A stretch of DNA of 64,000 nucleotides from Gammaproteobacteria bacterium (GCA_024235035.1 JACKNE010000007.1:124001-188000), one strand, 5' to 3'; shown: positions 26,141-35,711, numbered from the stretch's first letter. Notes: generated by a model not told the origin, from the letters alone. Program-made: numbers and translations.

Positions 26141-26821
26141 AGTTCGGAATCCACCGGCGGGTAGGATGGGGTTGGTGACGCCACCTCGGTCAAGGCGATA
26201 CGTCGCAATAGGCCGCCAAGGATGATCAAGCGGAGAAAGGCGCCATGCAGGGATAACCACATCAGCAAAGGCGCAACGACTGGCAACACCAGCATCGCCA
26301 GTTGCCGACCCAATCCCCAGAGATAGAACGCCAGTGGTGTTTCCGGCAAGGCCAGGGCGTAGACAGCCGGCGGCGTCTCCGTCAAAGCCGGCAGATGCGT
26401 TCGATACAGTACCAGTTGAAATTGCGCCGCGAGCAGCGCCATCCCTAGAGCCACTGGCCACAAGATCACCGTCCCCCACCAGCAGACGACGCAGGAGTGC
26501 CCGGCCCGGCGTGGCCAGCGTCAGCCCCCAAGACAGCGGGAAGATCACCGCGGCGCGATTGAAGGACACGGGGAGCACCATGAACAGGCGCGGTGGGTCC
26601 AGCAATGGCGGCCACAGCGCAATGAGTTGCCCCAGTGAGTTGCGCCAATCCACGCCAAGGACCGCCTCTGGCCACAGCCAAGGACTTAGCCCATCGACCG
26701 CCCATGCTAACCCTGCAAGCAACGGCTCTCGCAAAAGCCACCACCAGACGCCCAGACACAGCGCCAAACTGAATACGGCGCTCAGCAGCCAACGGAGCAA
26801 TGGGTCAAGCAGCAGGCGCAT
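26137..26821 (-). pseudogene. Exosortase H-associated membrane protein, frameshifted
   Basis: Two reading frames together give one plausible membrane protein of about 227 residues. The first part (26821 to about 26478) reads LLRWLLSAVFSLALCLGVWW to ATPGRALLRRLLVG; the second (to 26137) continues LWPVALGMALLAAQFQLVLY and ends VDSEL. They join if one C is removed from the five-C run at 26473-26477 (plus strand). Paired with exosortase H this is typical of the XrtH-associated integral membrane protein, whose function is unknown. It overlaps the xrtH end by 17 bp and the lipoprotein start by 4 bp. The shift may be a real mutation or a homopolymer sequencing error. Confidence 0.72.
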
Positions 26822-27302
26822 CAGGCAAGGTCGGCAACGGCAACCGGCGCAACCACAGGAGAAAAATCAGCAGTACATCCATCAGAATCAGCGCGTCCCA
26901 GACGTACCAATGCACCCAGTAGAACCAGTCCGGTTTCCACACGCCCAGGTAAGCCAGGCTGATTATGCGCAACAGATTGAGTATCTGGACACCCAGAAAA
27001 CCCAAGAACATTCCCCACAGCCGGTAGCGCCACGGCGCTGGAAAGGCCAGCAGCGTTGTCCACAACAAGAGGGTCGCCTCGACGCCGTTGCACAGATCCA
27101 GGATACGCACGCTGAAGCCGGGAATGGCCAACACATTGCCCTGGACCCAGACCTGCCCACCGCACAGCCGAATAACGCTACCAGCGATTTGCGTCAGACC
27201 GTCGGTAAAGGGCGCGATCACGTTGGCCCGCACCGGCGGCAGGTATGCCAGACCGTATAACAGCAGCCCAATGCCGCTGAAGATCAGCAGAAAACGACGC
27301 AT
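26805..27302 (-). CDS. xrtH: Exosortase H
   Basis: Exosortases are membrane cysteine transpeptidases that process proteins bearing a C-terminal sorting signal; XrtH acts on IPTLxxWG-CTERM proteins. The 165-residue protein has about five membrane spans and the catalytic triad: Cys in VRILDLCNGVEATLLLW, Arg in QILNLLRIISLAYLG and His in WFYWVHWYVWDALILM. Its compact size fits the H type. It starts 4 bp after the TerD-SrfC gene stop and is followed by its associated membrane protein. No CTERM substrate gene is recognised in this window. Confidence 0.87.
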   Translation of the reverse strand: MRRFLLIFSGIGLLLYGLAYLPPVRANVIAPFTDGLTQIAGSVIRLCGGQVWVQGNVLAIPGFSVRILDLCNGVEATLLLWTTLLAFPAPWRYRLWGMFLGFLGVQILNLLRIISLAYLGVWKPDWFYWVHWYVWDALILMDVLLIFLLWLRRLPLPTLPDAPAA

Positions 27303-27306
27303 GATC

Positions 27307-30300
27307 TCAAGCTGCCGACTGCAATCGCGTCAGCAACTCACCCAAACGCTGGTTAGCGGCCAAATCCACTTCGGCGCCATCGTGGAATCGGGCATTGCGT
27401 TCCGCCAAGTCCAAGTAGGCGCGAATCCAGTCCGTGTAATAATCCTGGTCGTAAGTGGACTGCCGTTCGTTCAATTGCGGGCCACCACGAGGTACGGCTC
27501 GGGGTGGGAATACGGGACGGGGACCATCTCCCAGCGCTAACTGGGGTCGTTTCTCCAGCGCCAGTGCGTCATAGCCCAGAAAATCCACGTAGCGATTGAG
27601 CAGATTAGCGGTCAAGCGGGCCGGCAATGCCACGATTTGCTCAAACTTCATGCGGAATCCAGTCACCCGCCGGGTTTGCGCCACGATGTGTTCTTCCAGC
27701 TTCAAGCGTTGTGCGCCACTGATCAACTCCTTGACGAACTCGGCCATCAGGGCTTCCGGCACTCGATAATAGTCGCAACGCGACTTGTCACCGCTCAAAT
27801 CCTGCAAATCTCGCATCCATTCCGCCACTGCTTCGCGGGCAAACAGCGCCGCATCATCCTTGCGAGCATCTTCTTGCGCCCCCTCATCAGCAGAGCCGCC
27901 CAGTCCCAGGAGCGTCTTCATCTTCCGGGTATCCACCGCCGTGCCGATGGTCGGCGCGCTGACGGCCTGTTTCTCATCCGGTAACCGGGTTTCAATGCGA
28001 TAGTAGATGCTTTCCAGATCGTCACTGTCCGTTTGCAGCGCGCGCAGCAGCTCACCGAAACGTTGTTCGCCGGCGCAGTCGATCAACCGGGCGGCGACTT
28101 GCCGCGCCGTGTCCAAGCGCTTTTCCAATTCCTGTTCCGGATTGTCGCTGACATAGTAATGATCGATGCGCTCGGCCATCTGTTCCCGCAATTGTGCAGC
28201 TTGCCCAGTCAGTTGCCGGCGCTTGAGTTCGGGGTTGCACAACGGGCGCAGGCTTTGCGCCAGATAGGTGACACCACCGTCGTTGAGCGCGAAGCCGGCA
28301 TCCCAGGCTTCGGTGGGATGGCGAAAGTGGCGATTGGCGTTTTGATCCTGCAGAAAGGCTTTACGGAACATCTCGATACGGGCTTTCTCGCCGGGCCGGA
28401 CCCCCAGTTCTCGACCGCTTTCATCATAGTCGAACATGTGTTTGGCTTTGAAATTGGGATTACGCAGCCAGTAGCTGTTGCGAAAACAGCCCTGTACATC
28501 CCATTGACGCGGCCATTCGTGTTGTTTGCCGAAGAAATTGAGCAGGGAGCTTTCCAGACGGGTGGTCCAGCGACCTTCCGGAGAACGTTCACCCGCCTTC
28601 TCCTCGAATTCCATATCGAACTTGGTCAACACCAGAAAGAGCGCCGTCGGCTGTTGCGTCCTGTGTTCAGGCGTGGCGCCGTGAGTGCTGACGATCCAGT
28701 CGTAAACCATCTCCGGTAGGGTCTTGACTTCCTGATTGCTGGGGCCGATGCACAGCAACATGCTGGTCAATTCCTGCTCGGCGCAGTAGCGTTCGAACAG
28801 GTAAGCGACCTTGCCGCGCAGAAACAAGCTTTGCAGGGCGTCATTGCCTTGCAGGAACGTGGGCAAATCCTTGATTTGTTCACGGGAACGTGCACCGGGA
28901 AAGTCCAACAGATCGGTGTGTTGAAAGAAATCCCAGGGCTGCTCACTGATCACGATGCGCAACTCCGCGATCAGCGCGGCCACCTCACTGCGCGGCAGCG
29001 TCACGCGCGCCCCATTGGCGCCCATCAGGGTCAAGGTTCCGCCGCCGCCGGTTCCCAAACCCTTGAGCGTTTGTACGTCGATGATGCTTTGCTCGCGGGG
29101 AATCAGCGCTTCCAATCCGGCTTGGGCGTCGGTGGCGAACTGGAGACTTTGCAAGCCGTTGTACAAACGCATGTAAAGCTGGCTGAAGGCATCCACTTCA
29201 CCCCAGATGAGGCTGAACAAGCGAGCGCGGTCCTGAATCCGCAGCCGAGGCGCCAGTTGCGCCGCCTGTTCCCAATAGCCATGCCGCAACAACCGCACTC
29301 GCTCCTGACCTTTAAAATAGCGCTCGAAATACGCTTGCAGGTCGAACACATCCTCGGCGGTCAATGGGTCCACGGGCGAGGTCTGCACCGCCGGGACCAA
29401 CCCGGCCAGCAATTCACTTAAGCGGGCCTGGCTTAACGGCTCGTCATCGCTATGGTCGCAGTCGGCGTAGTAGGTGTTGCCCAGCATCTTGACCAGGTCG
29501 GTCTGTGTCAGCAGGCGCATCTGCACGGGGGCCGCCGGTGTAGCACCGGCTGTGGTTTGCAAGGTGAAGCGGGTGACCAGCCCGGTCGATTCACGTCCAC
29601 CCTCAGGATTGAGGTCACGAATGAAATCGATTTTCTGGCTGGCGAAATCGGCCAGCAACGGGGCATTGCCTTTGCGGGCCAACGCTGAAATCAGATAGGA
29701 CTTGCCAGACTGGCTGGGACCGAACACGCTGGCGCACATCGGGCGTTGCGCGGCCTGATCCAGGCGCCGCGCCTGGGCGGTGAGACGGCGAAATTCCTTG
29801 GTCAGGCCCGCTTTTTCCTGTCCAACCCGGTCAGGATACTCGTCCAACCAATTCAGGAAACCGAGACCGGCTTGTTCCAGCTCACGGTACTGGGCGCTGA
29901 GCTGGGCGCTGGAAGCGACCGATCCAGCGGTAGGCGGTGGCTCCAGCGCTTCTCCCTCCAATATCCTCCTGCTGAGGGGAGGCGGCAGGGGTGGGGTGGG
30001 AGTAGATAGCTCAACTTCGACCGGCGTGGGAGACGTGGAAGATTCCTTTTCTCTTAATGGAGGAGGGCTAGGCGGGGAAGATGCTGGCTCAGCATCGTCG
30101 CTCACATCCACACCGAAGTGGCGGGCCAGCGCGGCTAGGCCACCGGCAAAACCTTGGCCGACCGCTCGAAATTTCCAGTCGGAGCCACGTCGGTAGAGTT
30201 CACCTAGGATAATCGCCGTTTCAAGCATCCCGGTCGTGTTCAGCGTAAAACTGGCGATGCCCATCTGGTTATCGCCGTCACGCAACTCTAGCCGGACCTG

Positions 30301-30630
30301 CTGTAGAGCCGCAAAGGATTGGCCACCCTCGGCATCCAGCGTCACGGCGATGGCGACTCGGGCAATCGCTGTGGGCAAATCGGCAAGACGTATGGCGAAC
30401 CGTTGGCCACTTTCTTGAAGTGCAATCCCACCATCGGCCAATATCGGCTGGTTGTAGAAAATGAAATCGCCGTCGTCGCGCACCTGAACTTGAGCGGTCA
30501 GCGCAAAGGCGCTGGCGTCTAGCGTCCAGGGACCTTCCACAGGCTCCCAACTCACATTGAGCTCAACGCGTTGGATGCCAGGGGTCTGTTGGCTCAGGGA
30601 CAAGTTTTGGCCAGCCTGGAATGTCAGCAT
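27307..30630 (-). CDS. TerD domain fused to a SrfC-like P-loop protein
   Basis: This 1107-residue two-part protein has an N-terminal TerD domain (about residues 1-190), MLTFQAGQNLSLSQQTPG to MLETAIILGELYRRGSDWKF, a calcium-binding fold linked to tellurite and chemical-stress systems. A Pro/Ser/Glu-rich linker (about 195-250) follows. The large C-terminal part resembles the Salmonella 'virulence factor SrfC' family: PMCASVFGPSQSGKSYLISAL carries a Walker A motif near residue 303, and a Walker-B-like TDLLDFPGARSREQ follows. I infer a large, possibly membrane-remodelling NTPase. SrfA and SrfB partners are absent. I start at the ATG at 30630 with GGAGG upstream. It heads the xrtH operon, 4 bp from xrtH. 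Confidence 0.8.
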   Translation of the reverse strand: MLTFQAGQNLSLSQQTPGIQRVELNVSWEPVEGPWTLDASAFALTAQVQVRDDGDFIFYNQPILADGGIALQESGQRFAIRLADLPTAIARVAIAVTLDAEGGQSFAALQQVRLELRDGDNQMGIASFTLNTTGMLETAIILGELYRRGSDWKFRAVGQGFAGGLAALARHFGVDVSDDAEPASSPPSPPPLREKESSTSPTPVEVELSTPTPPLPPPLSRRILEGEALEPPPTAGSVASSAQLSAQYRELEQAGLGFLNWLDEYPDRVGQEKAGLTKEFRRLTAQARRLDQAAQRPMCASVFGPSQSGKSYLISALARKGNAPLLADFASQKIDFIRDLNPEGGRESTGLVTRFTLQTTAGATPAAPVQMRLLTQTDLVKMLGNTYYADCDHSDDEPLSQARLSELLAGLVPAVQTSPVDPLTAEDVFDLQAYFERYFKGQERVRLLRHGYWEQAAQLAPRLRIQDRARLFSLIWGEVDAFSQLYMRLYNGLQSLQFATDAQAGLEALIPREQSIIDVQTLKGLGTGGGGTLTLMGANGARVTLPRSEVAALIAELRIVISEQPWDFFQHTDLLDFPGARSREQIKDLPTFLQGNDALQSLFLRGKVAYLFERYCAEQELTSMLLCIGPSNQEVKTLPEMVYDWIVSTHGATPEHRTQQPTALFLVLTKFDMEFEEKAGERSPEGRWTTRLESSLLNFFGKQHEWPRQWDVQGCFRNSYWLRNPNFKAKHMFDYDESGRELGVRPGEKARIEMFRKAFLQDQNANRHFRHPTEAWDAGFALNDGGVTYLAQSLRPLCNPELKRRQLTGQAAQLREQMAERIDHYYVSDNPEQELEKRLDTARQVAARLIDCAGEQRFGELLRALQTDSDDLESIYYRIETRLPDEKQAVSAPTIGTAVDTRKMKTLLGLGGSADEGAQEDARKDDAALFAREAVAEWMRDLQDLSGDKSRCDYYRVPEALMAEFVKELISGAQRLKLEEHIVAQTRRVTGFRMKFEQIVALPARLTANLLNRYVDFLGYDALALEKRPQLALGDGPRPVFPPRAVPRGGPQLNERQSTYDQDYYTDWIRAYLDLAERNARFHDGAEVDLAANQRLGELLTRLQSAA

Positions 30631-30746
30631 AGCGGGATCCCTCCAGATGGTATGGCGATACGGCAAACCTGATGGATTGTAGCGTACACCGCTTCAAAGC
30701 GCGTGCATCAGGGCCATCGTGAAAGCGTTGCCCGATCCTTGTGGCG

Positions 30747-33560
30747 TCAGCAGAGCCAGCGAGTCAGGAATTCTGCTTCCGGTATCGGCTTGTCGAAATA
30801 ATACCCCTGACCATGCGGGCAACCCTCGCGTAACAGAAAATCCCTCTGCTCCGCAGTTTCCACGCCTTCCGCGATCACCGATAAACCCAGGTTGTTCGCC
30901 AAGGCGATGATGGTGCGCACGATGGCTTCATTGCTGGCATCGCATCCGATATCCATGACAAAGGATCGGTCGATCTTCAGTTTCTGAATCGGTAGTCGCT
31001 TCAAGTACATTAAGGAAGAATAGCCCGTGCCAAAATCATCGATTGATAGCTGAACGCCCAACGCCCGCAGCGCCTTCAAGAACCGGAACGCTTCTTCCGC
31101 CTCGACGATAAACGACTCGGTAATCTCCATCTCCAGGCATTCCGGCGGTAAGCCCGCTTTGGCCAGAATACCGGCAATCGACTCTAGTAGGCTGCTGTGT
31201 TCGAGTTGCCGGATCGATAGATTGATCGAGATTCGGGGTATTTTGAGACCAGCTGCTCGCCAGCATTGAAGTTTTCGGCAAGATTCACGCAATACCCACT
31301 CGCCCAAATAAGTAATGAAGCCGTTCTCCTCGGCCCGCGGGATGAATGTTGCCGGAGAAACCAAGCCCAGCTCCGGATGCTGCCAGCGCACCAACGCTTC
31401 AGCGCCTACCAGAGCACCGCTCTGCATATCCACCTGTGGCTGAAAGTAGACGACTAGTTCGTTGTTCTCAATGGAGTGCCGCAACAGTGTTTCAAGATGC
31501 AGCTTCTCCAAGGCGCTAGCCGTCATTTCCCTGGCATATAAATGATAATTATTACGACCACGCGCCTTGGCCTGATACATGGCGGCGTCGGCATTTTTGA
31601 TCAAGTCATCCAAATCTCGTCCATCGTCCGGATAAAAACTGCTGCCGATGCTAGCGGAAATGAATAGTTCATGTTCGGCGAGTGCAAACGGGTGTTCAAA
31701 AATACTCAGCAATTTCCGAGCGATGATCGCGGTGTCCGAACCATTATCGAGATCTTCAATCAGCAGGGTAAACTCGTCGCCGCCCAGTCGAGCCAGCGTA
31801 TCACAGGCGCGCACCGCTTTTTGCAATTCCTCGGCGACGGTGCGCAGTAACTGATCGCCGAACGGATGGCCCAAGGTGTCGTTGACTTCCTTGAATCGAT
31901 CCAGGTCGATGAAGAATACCGCCAGCCGGGTGTTCTGTCGGGCAGCGCGACGGATGGCGTGTGCGAGGCGATCCTTGAAAAAAGTGCGATTGGGCAGGCC
32001 CGTCAAGGGATCGTGATGAGCAAGAAACGCCAACTGCTCCTGGGTGCGTCGCTGCTCGGTCAAATCGGTGAAAATCCAGACACTGCCGGCATGGGGTTGG
32101 GTCGAATCCAACGCTCGGCCATGCAGACAACCCCAGAACAAAGCGCCACTCTTATGTCTCAGCCAAAGTGGTTCCTCATAATGATGGTTTTGCGTCAGCG
32201 CCTGATAAGCGCGTTCACCGACCATCCGGTAGTCCTCGTCCGTTGGGTAGAGTAACCGGCTCGAATGACCCAACATCGCGCCTTCTTCGTAGCCGAACAT
32301 CTCCTCGAAGCGGCGGTTGCATTGGGTGATAATGCGATTCTCAAGCAGGACAATGCCAACCAGGGCATTGTCGAGCAGCGCTTCCTGCTGGGCCAGCAAG
32401 GTTTTGAGATTCGCTTCGTCGGTCTTGCGTCGAGTGATATCGCGGGCAACCGACAGTACCGCCCGCCCCTCGGGGAGCATGATGCTACTGGTGGTGACCT
32501 CAACCTCGACGGGAAAACCGCTGGCCTGTAGATAACGTTGCTCCATAGCGGGCAAAACGACTAAACCAGCGGTTCCTTCGATGAGTTGAATTTGTTTTTT
32601 TACTGTGTTGTGAAAAGCCGGATCTACTCGTGCCGTCCATGGCAGACCCAGCAACTGCTCCTCACGCTCGACGCCGAATAGCCGCATGGCCGAGTGGTTG
32701 GCCATCGCCATGATGCCGTCACGGTGGACGAAGATAGCGTCCGGGGACAGATCCACCAAGGTACGATAGCGCTCCTCGCTCTCCCGTAGGGCCTGATTGG
32801 CTTTTTTATGAGCGTCGATGTCGCGTACCACTACCAGCAACCGGCGTGCAGGGCCGATTTGCACTGCCCGCGCGTGAATCTCCACCCAGAATAAATGGCC
32901 ATGCGCGTCCTTGGCGCGCCATACGAAGAATTGTGGCTTGCCGTGCAACGCTCGTGCGAAGCATTCCAGCGCATCCTGCCCGGTATAGGGCGGACACCCT
33001 TCGCTGAGATTGCCCATGGTGAGGTGCTGAAAAGTTTCCCGACCATATCCATACAACTCGCTGGCTGTGGCGTTCACGAACAGAATCGCGCCGGTCTCAC
33101 CGTCATGCAGCAGCACGGCATCGTTAAGTGAGTCGACAATAGCCTCAAATTTCTCTTCGTTCTCATAAAGCGCCAGTTCCGCCTGCTTGAATTCGGTGAT
33201 ATCGAAGACGATAGCGATGATCGGGCGACCTTCTGGCATGGGAGCGAAGGCCTGGCCTCGAACCATATACCAGATGGCTGTCGTCCCCGCTGTTGCGCCG
33301 CGAAACTCAACGCGGAATCGCCCATAAGCAGCGATATCGCGTGCCAAGGTGGCGGCTACACGCGTGCGATCTTCTTCATTGACGAGATTCAGCAGTGGGC
33401 GGGCAACCGGTTCTTCCACCGTTGCTACCCATTCGACGAAGCGTATGCGTGCTTCTTCCAGAACGGCATCTAGATGGGAACGATATTCATGTAATGACGA
33501 TGCACTCTCGGAGACAAGAGCCTGAAGCCAGTGATGCAATCCCCGCTGTGGTATGGCCAT
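30747..33560 (-). CDS. Multi-PAS GGDEF-EAL cyclic-di-GMP enzyme
   Basis: This 937-residue cytoplasmic regulator has four or so PAS/PAC domains (about residues 20-500, e.g. VDLSPDAIFVHRDGIMAMAN), then a GGDEF domain with an intact LGGDEFTLL site and an EAL domain beginning VGAEALVRWQHPELG and ending IAEGVETAEQRDFL. Both catalytic signatures look complete, so it could make and degrade c-di-GMP; in many such fusions one activity dominates. No transmembrane helix is evident. It appears monocistronic. A PilZ receptor gene lies 1.1 kb further on, giving a plausible local effector. Confidence 0.92.
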   Translation of the reverse strand: MAIPQRGLHHWLQALVSESASSLHEYRSHLDAVLEEARIRFVEWVATVEEPVARPLLNLVNEEDRTRVAATLARDIAAYGRFRVEFRGATAGTTAIWYMVRGQAFAPMPEGRPIIAIVFDITEFKQAELALYENEEKFEAIVDSLNDAVLLHDGETGAILFVNATASELYGYGRETFQHLTMGNLSEGCPPYTGQDALECFARALHGKPQFFVWRAKDAHGHLFWVEIHARAVQIGPARRLLVVVRDIDAHKKANQALRESEERYRTLVDLSPDAIFVHRDGIMAMANHSAMRLFGVEREEQLLGLPWTARVDPAFHNTVKKQIQLIEGTAGLVVLPAMEQRYLQASGFPVEVEVTTSSIMLPEGRAVLSVARDITRRKTDEANLKTLLAQQEALLDNALVGIVLLENRIITQCNRRFEEMFGYEEGAMLGHSSRLLYPTDEDYRMVGERAYQALTQNHHYEEPLWLRHKSGALFWGCLHGRALDSTQPHAGSVWIFTDLTEQRRTQEQLAFLAHHDPLTGLPNRTFFKDRLAHAIRRAARQNTRLAVFFIDLDRFKEVNDTLGHPFGDQLLRTVAEELQKAVRACDTLARLGGDEFTLLIEDLDNGSDTAIIARKLLSIFEHPFALAEHELFISASIGSSFYPDDGRDLDDLIKNADAAMYQAKARGRNNYHLYAREMTASALEKLHLETLLRHSIENNELVVYFQPQVDMQSGALVGAEALVRWQHPELGLVSPATFIPRAEENGFITYLGEWVLRESCRKLQCWRAAGLKIPRISINLSIRQLEHSSLLESIAGILAKAGLPPECLEMEITESFIVEAEEAFRFLKALRALGVQLSIDDFGTGYSSLMYLKRLPIQKLKIDRSFVMDIGCDASNEAIVRTIIALANNLGLSVIAEGVETAEQRDFLLREGCPHGQGYYFDKPIPEAEFLTRWLC

Positions 33561-33615
33561 GAGTAATTTTTCTCCCGAGGCAATCGATCTGGACTGTCTT
33601 TTCGAATGCAGTCTT

Positions 33616-33987
33616 TCAATTCAGATCGAGAGCATATTGCTTGAGGTCCGCCAGTGAGATGACCTCAAGTGCCGCCTCATGCGTCGCTGCCAGCAATATC
33701 CGTGGCGCCATCCTCGCATCCAGAGCCTCTTTCCAGCGGGCGGCGCACAGGCACCAACGGTCGCCGGGGCGTAGCCCGGGAAAGCCGAATTCTGGCCTGG
33801 GAGTACTCAAATCATTACCGCGTGACTGGCTAAAGAGCAAGAACTCGGCGGTAACCTGGGTGCAAATCACATGGCGCCCAAAATCCTGGGGGCCGGTTTC
33901 GCATTTGCCGGTGCGAGTAAAACCCGTCATCGGCGAGGTGCAGCAGGTTTCCAGTCTGCCACCCAAGACATTCTTAGCCGTCATCAT
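33616..33987 (-). CDS. DUF2237 family protein
   Basis: This 123-residue protein is strongly conserved in this family: NVLGGRLETCCTSPMTGFTR, then FLLFSQSRGNDLSTPRPEFG, FPGLRPGDRWCLCAARWKEA and the ending ATHEAALEVISLADLKQYAL. Several Cys residues are conserved, hinting at metal or redox function, but none is established. The start at 33987 has GAGG 7 nt upstream; an in-frame ATG eight codons earlier lacks a site. It lies alone between the c-di-GMP gene and a non-coding stretch. Confidence 0.92.
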   Translation of the reverse strand: MMTAKNVLGGRLETCCTSPMTGFTRTGKCETGPQDFGRHVICTQVTAEFLLFSQSRGNDLSTPRPEFGFPGLRPGDRWCLCAARWKEALDARMAPRILLAATHEAALEVISLADLKQYALDLN

Positions 33988-34351
33988 TAAGCTTCCTCTG
34001 GAATGAAGCATCGAAGCAAGCGCGCATGGCCGCTCTTTGACAAAAGCGTGTGGAAATCTCCCCTAATCCCTCATTTTCAATGGGAGGATTATATGGATAT
34101 ACATCGAATACGGACTAAACGGAAGGGTGTTATCACAACATAATTAATGAATGGGCGGAGCAACGAAGCTTTTGACCAGGGGGTTTACGCCAAATGCTGG
34201 CGGAGTGTGCAATGCAGCGAGAGCTGCTCGTGAATAGTGCAATAATGACGCGACCTGAGCTTGGGTGAGCTACAGGTCACGTTGGCATTGGAGCAGGATA
34301 AATAAGTGTTGTTGCAACAGGTCGGTTAGACATAGCGGATCTCCGCCGCGC
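33988..34351. other. Gene-free stretch between DUF2237 and the small hypothetical gene
   Basis: No convincing gene is present. It contains a 16-codon plus-strand frame at 34093-34143 behind a good GGGAGG, too short to call. The palindrome TGTTGCAACA at about 34310 is followed by the inverted repeat at 34321-34360. The middle is moderately AT-rich. Confidence 0.5.
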
Positions 34352-34360
34352 CTAACCGAC
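34321..34360. repeat. Nested inverted repeat overlapping the stop of the small hypothetical gene
   Basis: The outer arms GTCGGTTAG and CTAACCGAC (9 bp) enclose a smaller GCGGA-TC-TCCGC hairpin. The stop codon of the 34352-34570 gene lies in the outer arm. There is no T run after it on the minus strand, so it is not a standard terminator; it may stabilise the 3' end of the mRNA. Confidence 0.6.
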
Positions 34361-34570
34361 TCCAGAGGTTAATGATTTAACCAGCCGCGCCCGCAATAAT
34401 TGCACCGCCTCGAACATTTCCTGGGCCGTTTCCACATACAGCGGTCCCGCTTCGCGATAAACACTCCCCTGGCTACCTATCAACCTGACCGCTACTCGGG
34501 TTTTCTGCACCATCCGAGTTTGTTGTTTGTCCCAAATCAGCGCCTTGTCGGCAGTAATAGCGAATGTCAT
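34352..34570 (-). CDS. Small hypothetical protein
   Basis: This 72-residue protein reads TFAITADKALIWDKQQTRMV, then VAVRLIGSQGSVYREAGPLY and VETAQEMFEAVQLLRARLVK; it looks like a beta-rich segment followed by one helix. I do not recognise the family. A good GGAGAGG lies 9 nt before the ATG, and the codon use resembles the chromosome, so I consider it real. It lies about 100 bp downstream of the PilZ gene on the same strand and might share its transcript. Confidence 0.6.
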   Translation of the reverse strand: MTFAITADKALIWDKQQTRMVQKTRVAVRLIGSQGSVYREAGPLYVETAQEMFEAVQLLRARLVKSLTSGVG

Positions 34571-34672
34571 GATTGCACCTCTCCAGCTTGATCGTCATTT
34601 CAACCTTAATGCGTCGTTCGGATTGAATGGCGCATTGGCGTCAAGTTGGCGATGCATGTTAAATGCCAATTA

Positions 34673-35032
34673 TCAGAACTTGAACTCTTCGATCAGTAAT
34701 TGCAGTTGCAACAATGCTGACGTACCAATGTTCAGGATGCGGAAACCGGTATCGTAGAAGTCCGGATTGATGTCCCGGCCGCACCACAGGCTTTCTGCAT
34801 CCAGGAAAATCCGCTGGTGCGAGCTGTTCTCCTTGGGAACATCCAGCCACAGTCGGAATGTCCGGTTCAGCGGAACCGGCTTGTCGCTGACCAAACGGAT
34901 GCCTTCCTTGTTGATGTCCACGATGTGACCCAACAACTCCTGGGTGTCCTGGTCATGGACTCGCAGGTACATAATGAGATACCAGCGTTTGAGTCGGCGC
35001 TTATCCGCATTGGATTGATCGGTGGAACTCAT
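34673..35032 (-). CDS. PilZ domain protein
   Basis: This 119-residue single-domain protein has the c-di-GMP-binding features of PilZ: basic residues in DKRRLKRWYLIMYLRV and the turn GHIVDINKEGIRLVS (variant of D/N-x-S-x-x-G with Asn in place of Ser). FLDAESLWCGRDINPDFYDTG is typical of the C-terminal barrel. I start at 35032 with GAGG 5 nt upstream; an upstream ATG adds 15 residues without homology. It may sense c-di-GMP made by the GGDEF-EAL proteins of this window. The second Arg-rich motif is present, but the changed Ser could lower affinity. Confidence 0.87.
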   Translation of the reverse strand: MSSTDQSNADKRRLKRWYLIMYLRVHDQDTQELLGHIVDINKEGIRLVSDKPVPLNRTFRLWLDVPKENSSHQRIFLDAESLWCGRDINPDFYDTGFRILNIGTSALLQLQLLIEEFKF

Positions 35033-35081
35033 GGCAACCTCGTCATGGATGGGGGAAGAAGGGCAGGGATTGCCCAAGTAT

Positions 35082-35711
35082 TCAGGCCGGTACGCCCGGG
35101 TTGAGACTATAAGTCGCGGTCAAGCTGGCCTGATCCAGCACATGACCGGCCATCGCCGCCAACGCTTCGGGACCGGTGAAATCACCCTCCACCGGACAGC
35201 GTTCCACATCGAGCGCATACAGAGTGAAAATATAGTGGTGAACGATGCTGTCATTCCAGGGCGGACAGGGACCATCATAGCCGAAGTAGCGGCCCGCCAT
35301 GGCGGGGTCGCTGGCGAACCACTCGCGGTAGTTGTTGATGCCTTGGCGGGCGTCGCGCGGGGCTTCCGGTCCCGATTTGCCGCCGGGCGTCACTCCTTTC
35401 GCAAATTCACCCGCCAGGATATGGTTTGGCGTCGGAGCTAAATCCACCAGGATCCAGTGATAAAAATCGGTGCGTGGCAGGTCAGCCGGCACTTGCCGTC
35501 CTTCCTGGTTGACATCGTCCGCTCGGGTCGGTACGTCCGGGTCATGGCAAATCAGCACCAGGGAACGGGTTTCTGGTGGCAATTCACTCCAGGCAAGTGG
35601 CGGGTTGATGTTGGAGCCAAGCACGACATGCTGTTCGGGATCGACGACGCCAAAGGCATAATCGGCAGGGATCGGTTGATGGTCGCGCAGAACGGGGCTG
35701 GTGAGTTTCAT
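35082..35711 (-). CDS. YbhB/YbcL (PEBP) family protein
   Basis: This 209-residue protein of the phosphatidylethanolamine-binding/Raf-kinase-inhibitor fold shows SNINPPLAWSELPPETRSLVLICHDPD and DFYHWILVDLAPTPNHILAG, then YFGYDGPCPPWNDSIVHHYIFTLYALD, the ligand-pocket signature. No signal peptide is seen, so it is cytoplasmic. Bacterial members have no firmly known substrate. AAGGAG is 7 nt before the ATG at 35711, which decides the start over an ATG eight codons upstream. Confidence 0.92.
   Translation of the reverse strand: MKLTSPVLRDHQPIPADYAFGVVDPEQHVVLGSNINPPLAWSELPPETRSLVLICHDPDVPTRADDVNQEGRQVPADLPRTDFYHWILVDLAPTPNHILAGEFAKGVTPGGKSGPEAPRDARQGINNYREWFASDPAMAGRYFGYDGPCPPWNDSIVHHYIFTLYALDVERCPVEGDFTGPEALAAMAGHVLDQASLTATYSLNPGVPA

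Noticed and set aside
25871..26821. Continuous 316-residue frame
   Set aside because: It joins the first half of a membrane protein, a wrong-frame middle and a lipoprotein. The C-terminal part of the membrane protein is found in another frame and the lipoprotein has its own start.
34093..34143. 16-codon frame behind a good ribosome-site-like GGGAGG
   Set aside because: Too short, with no following gene on the plus strand that it could lead.
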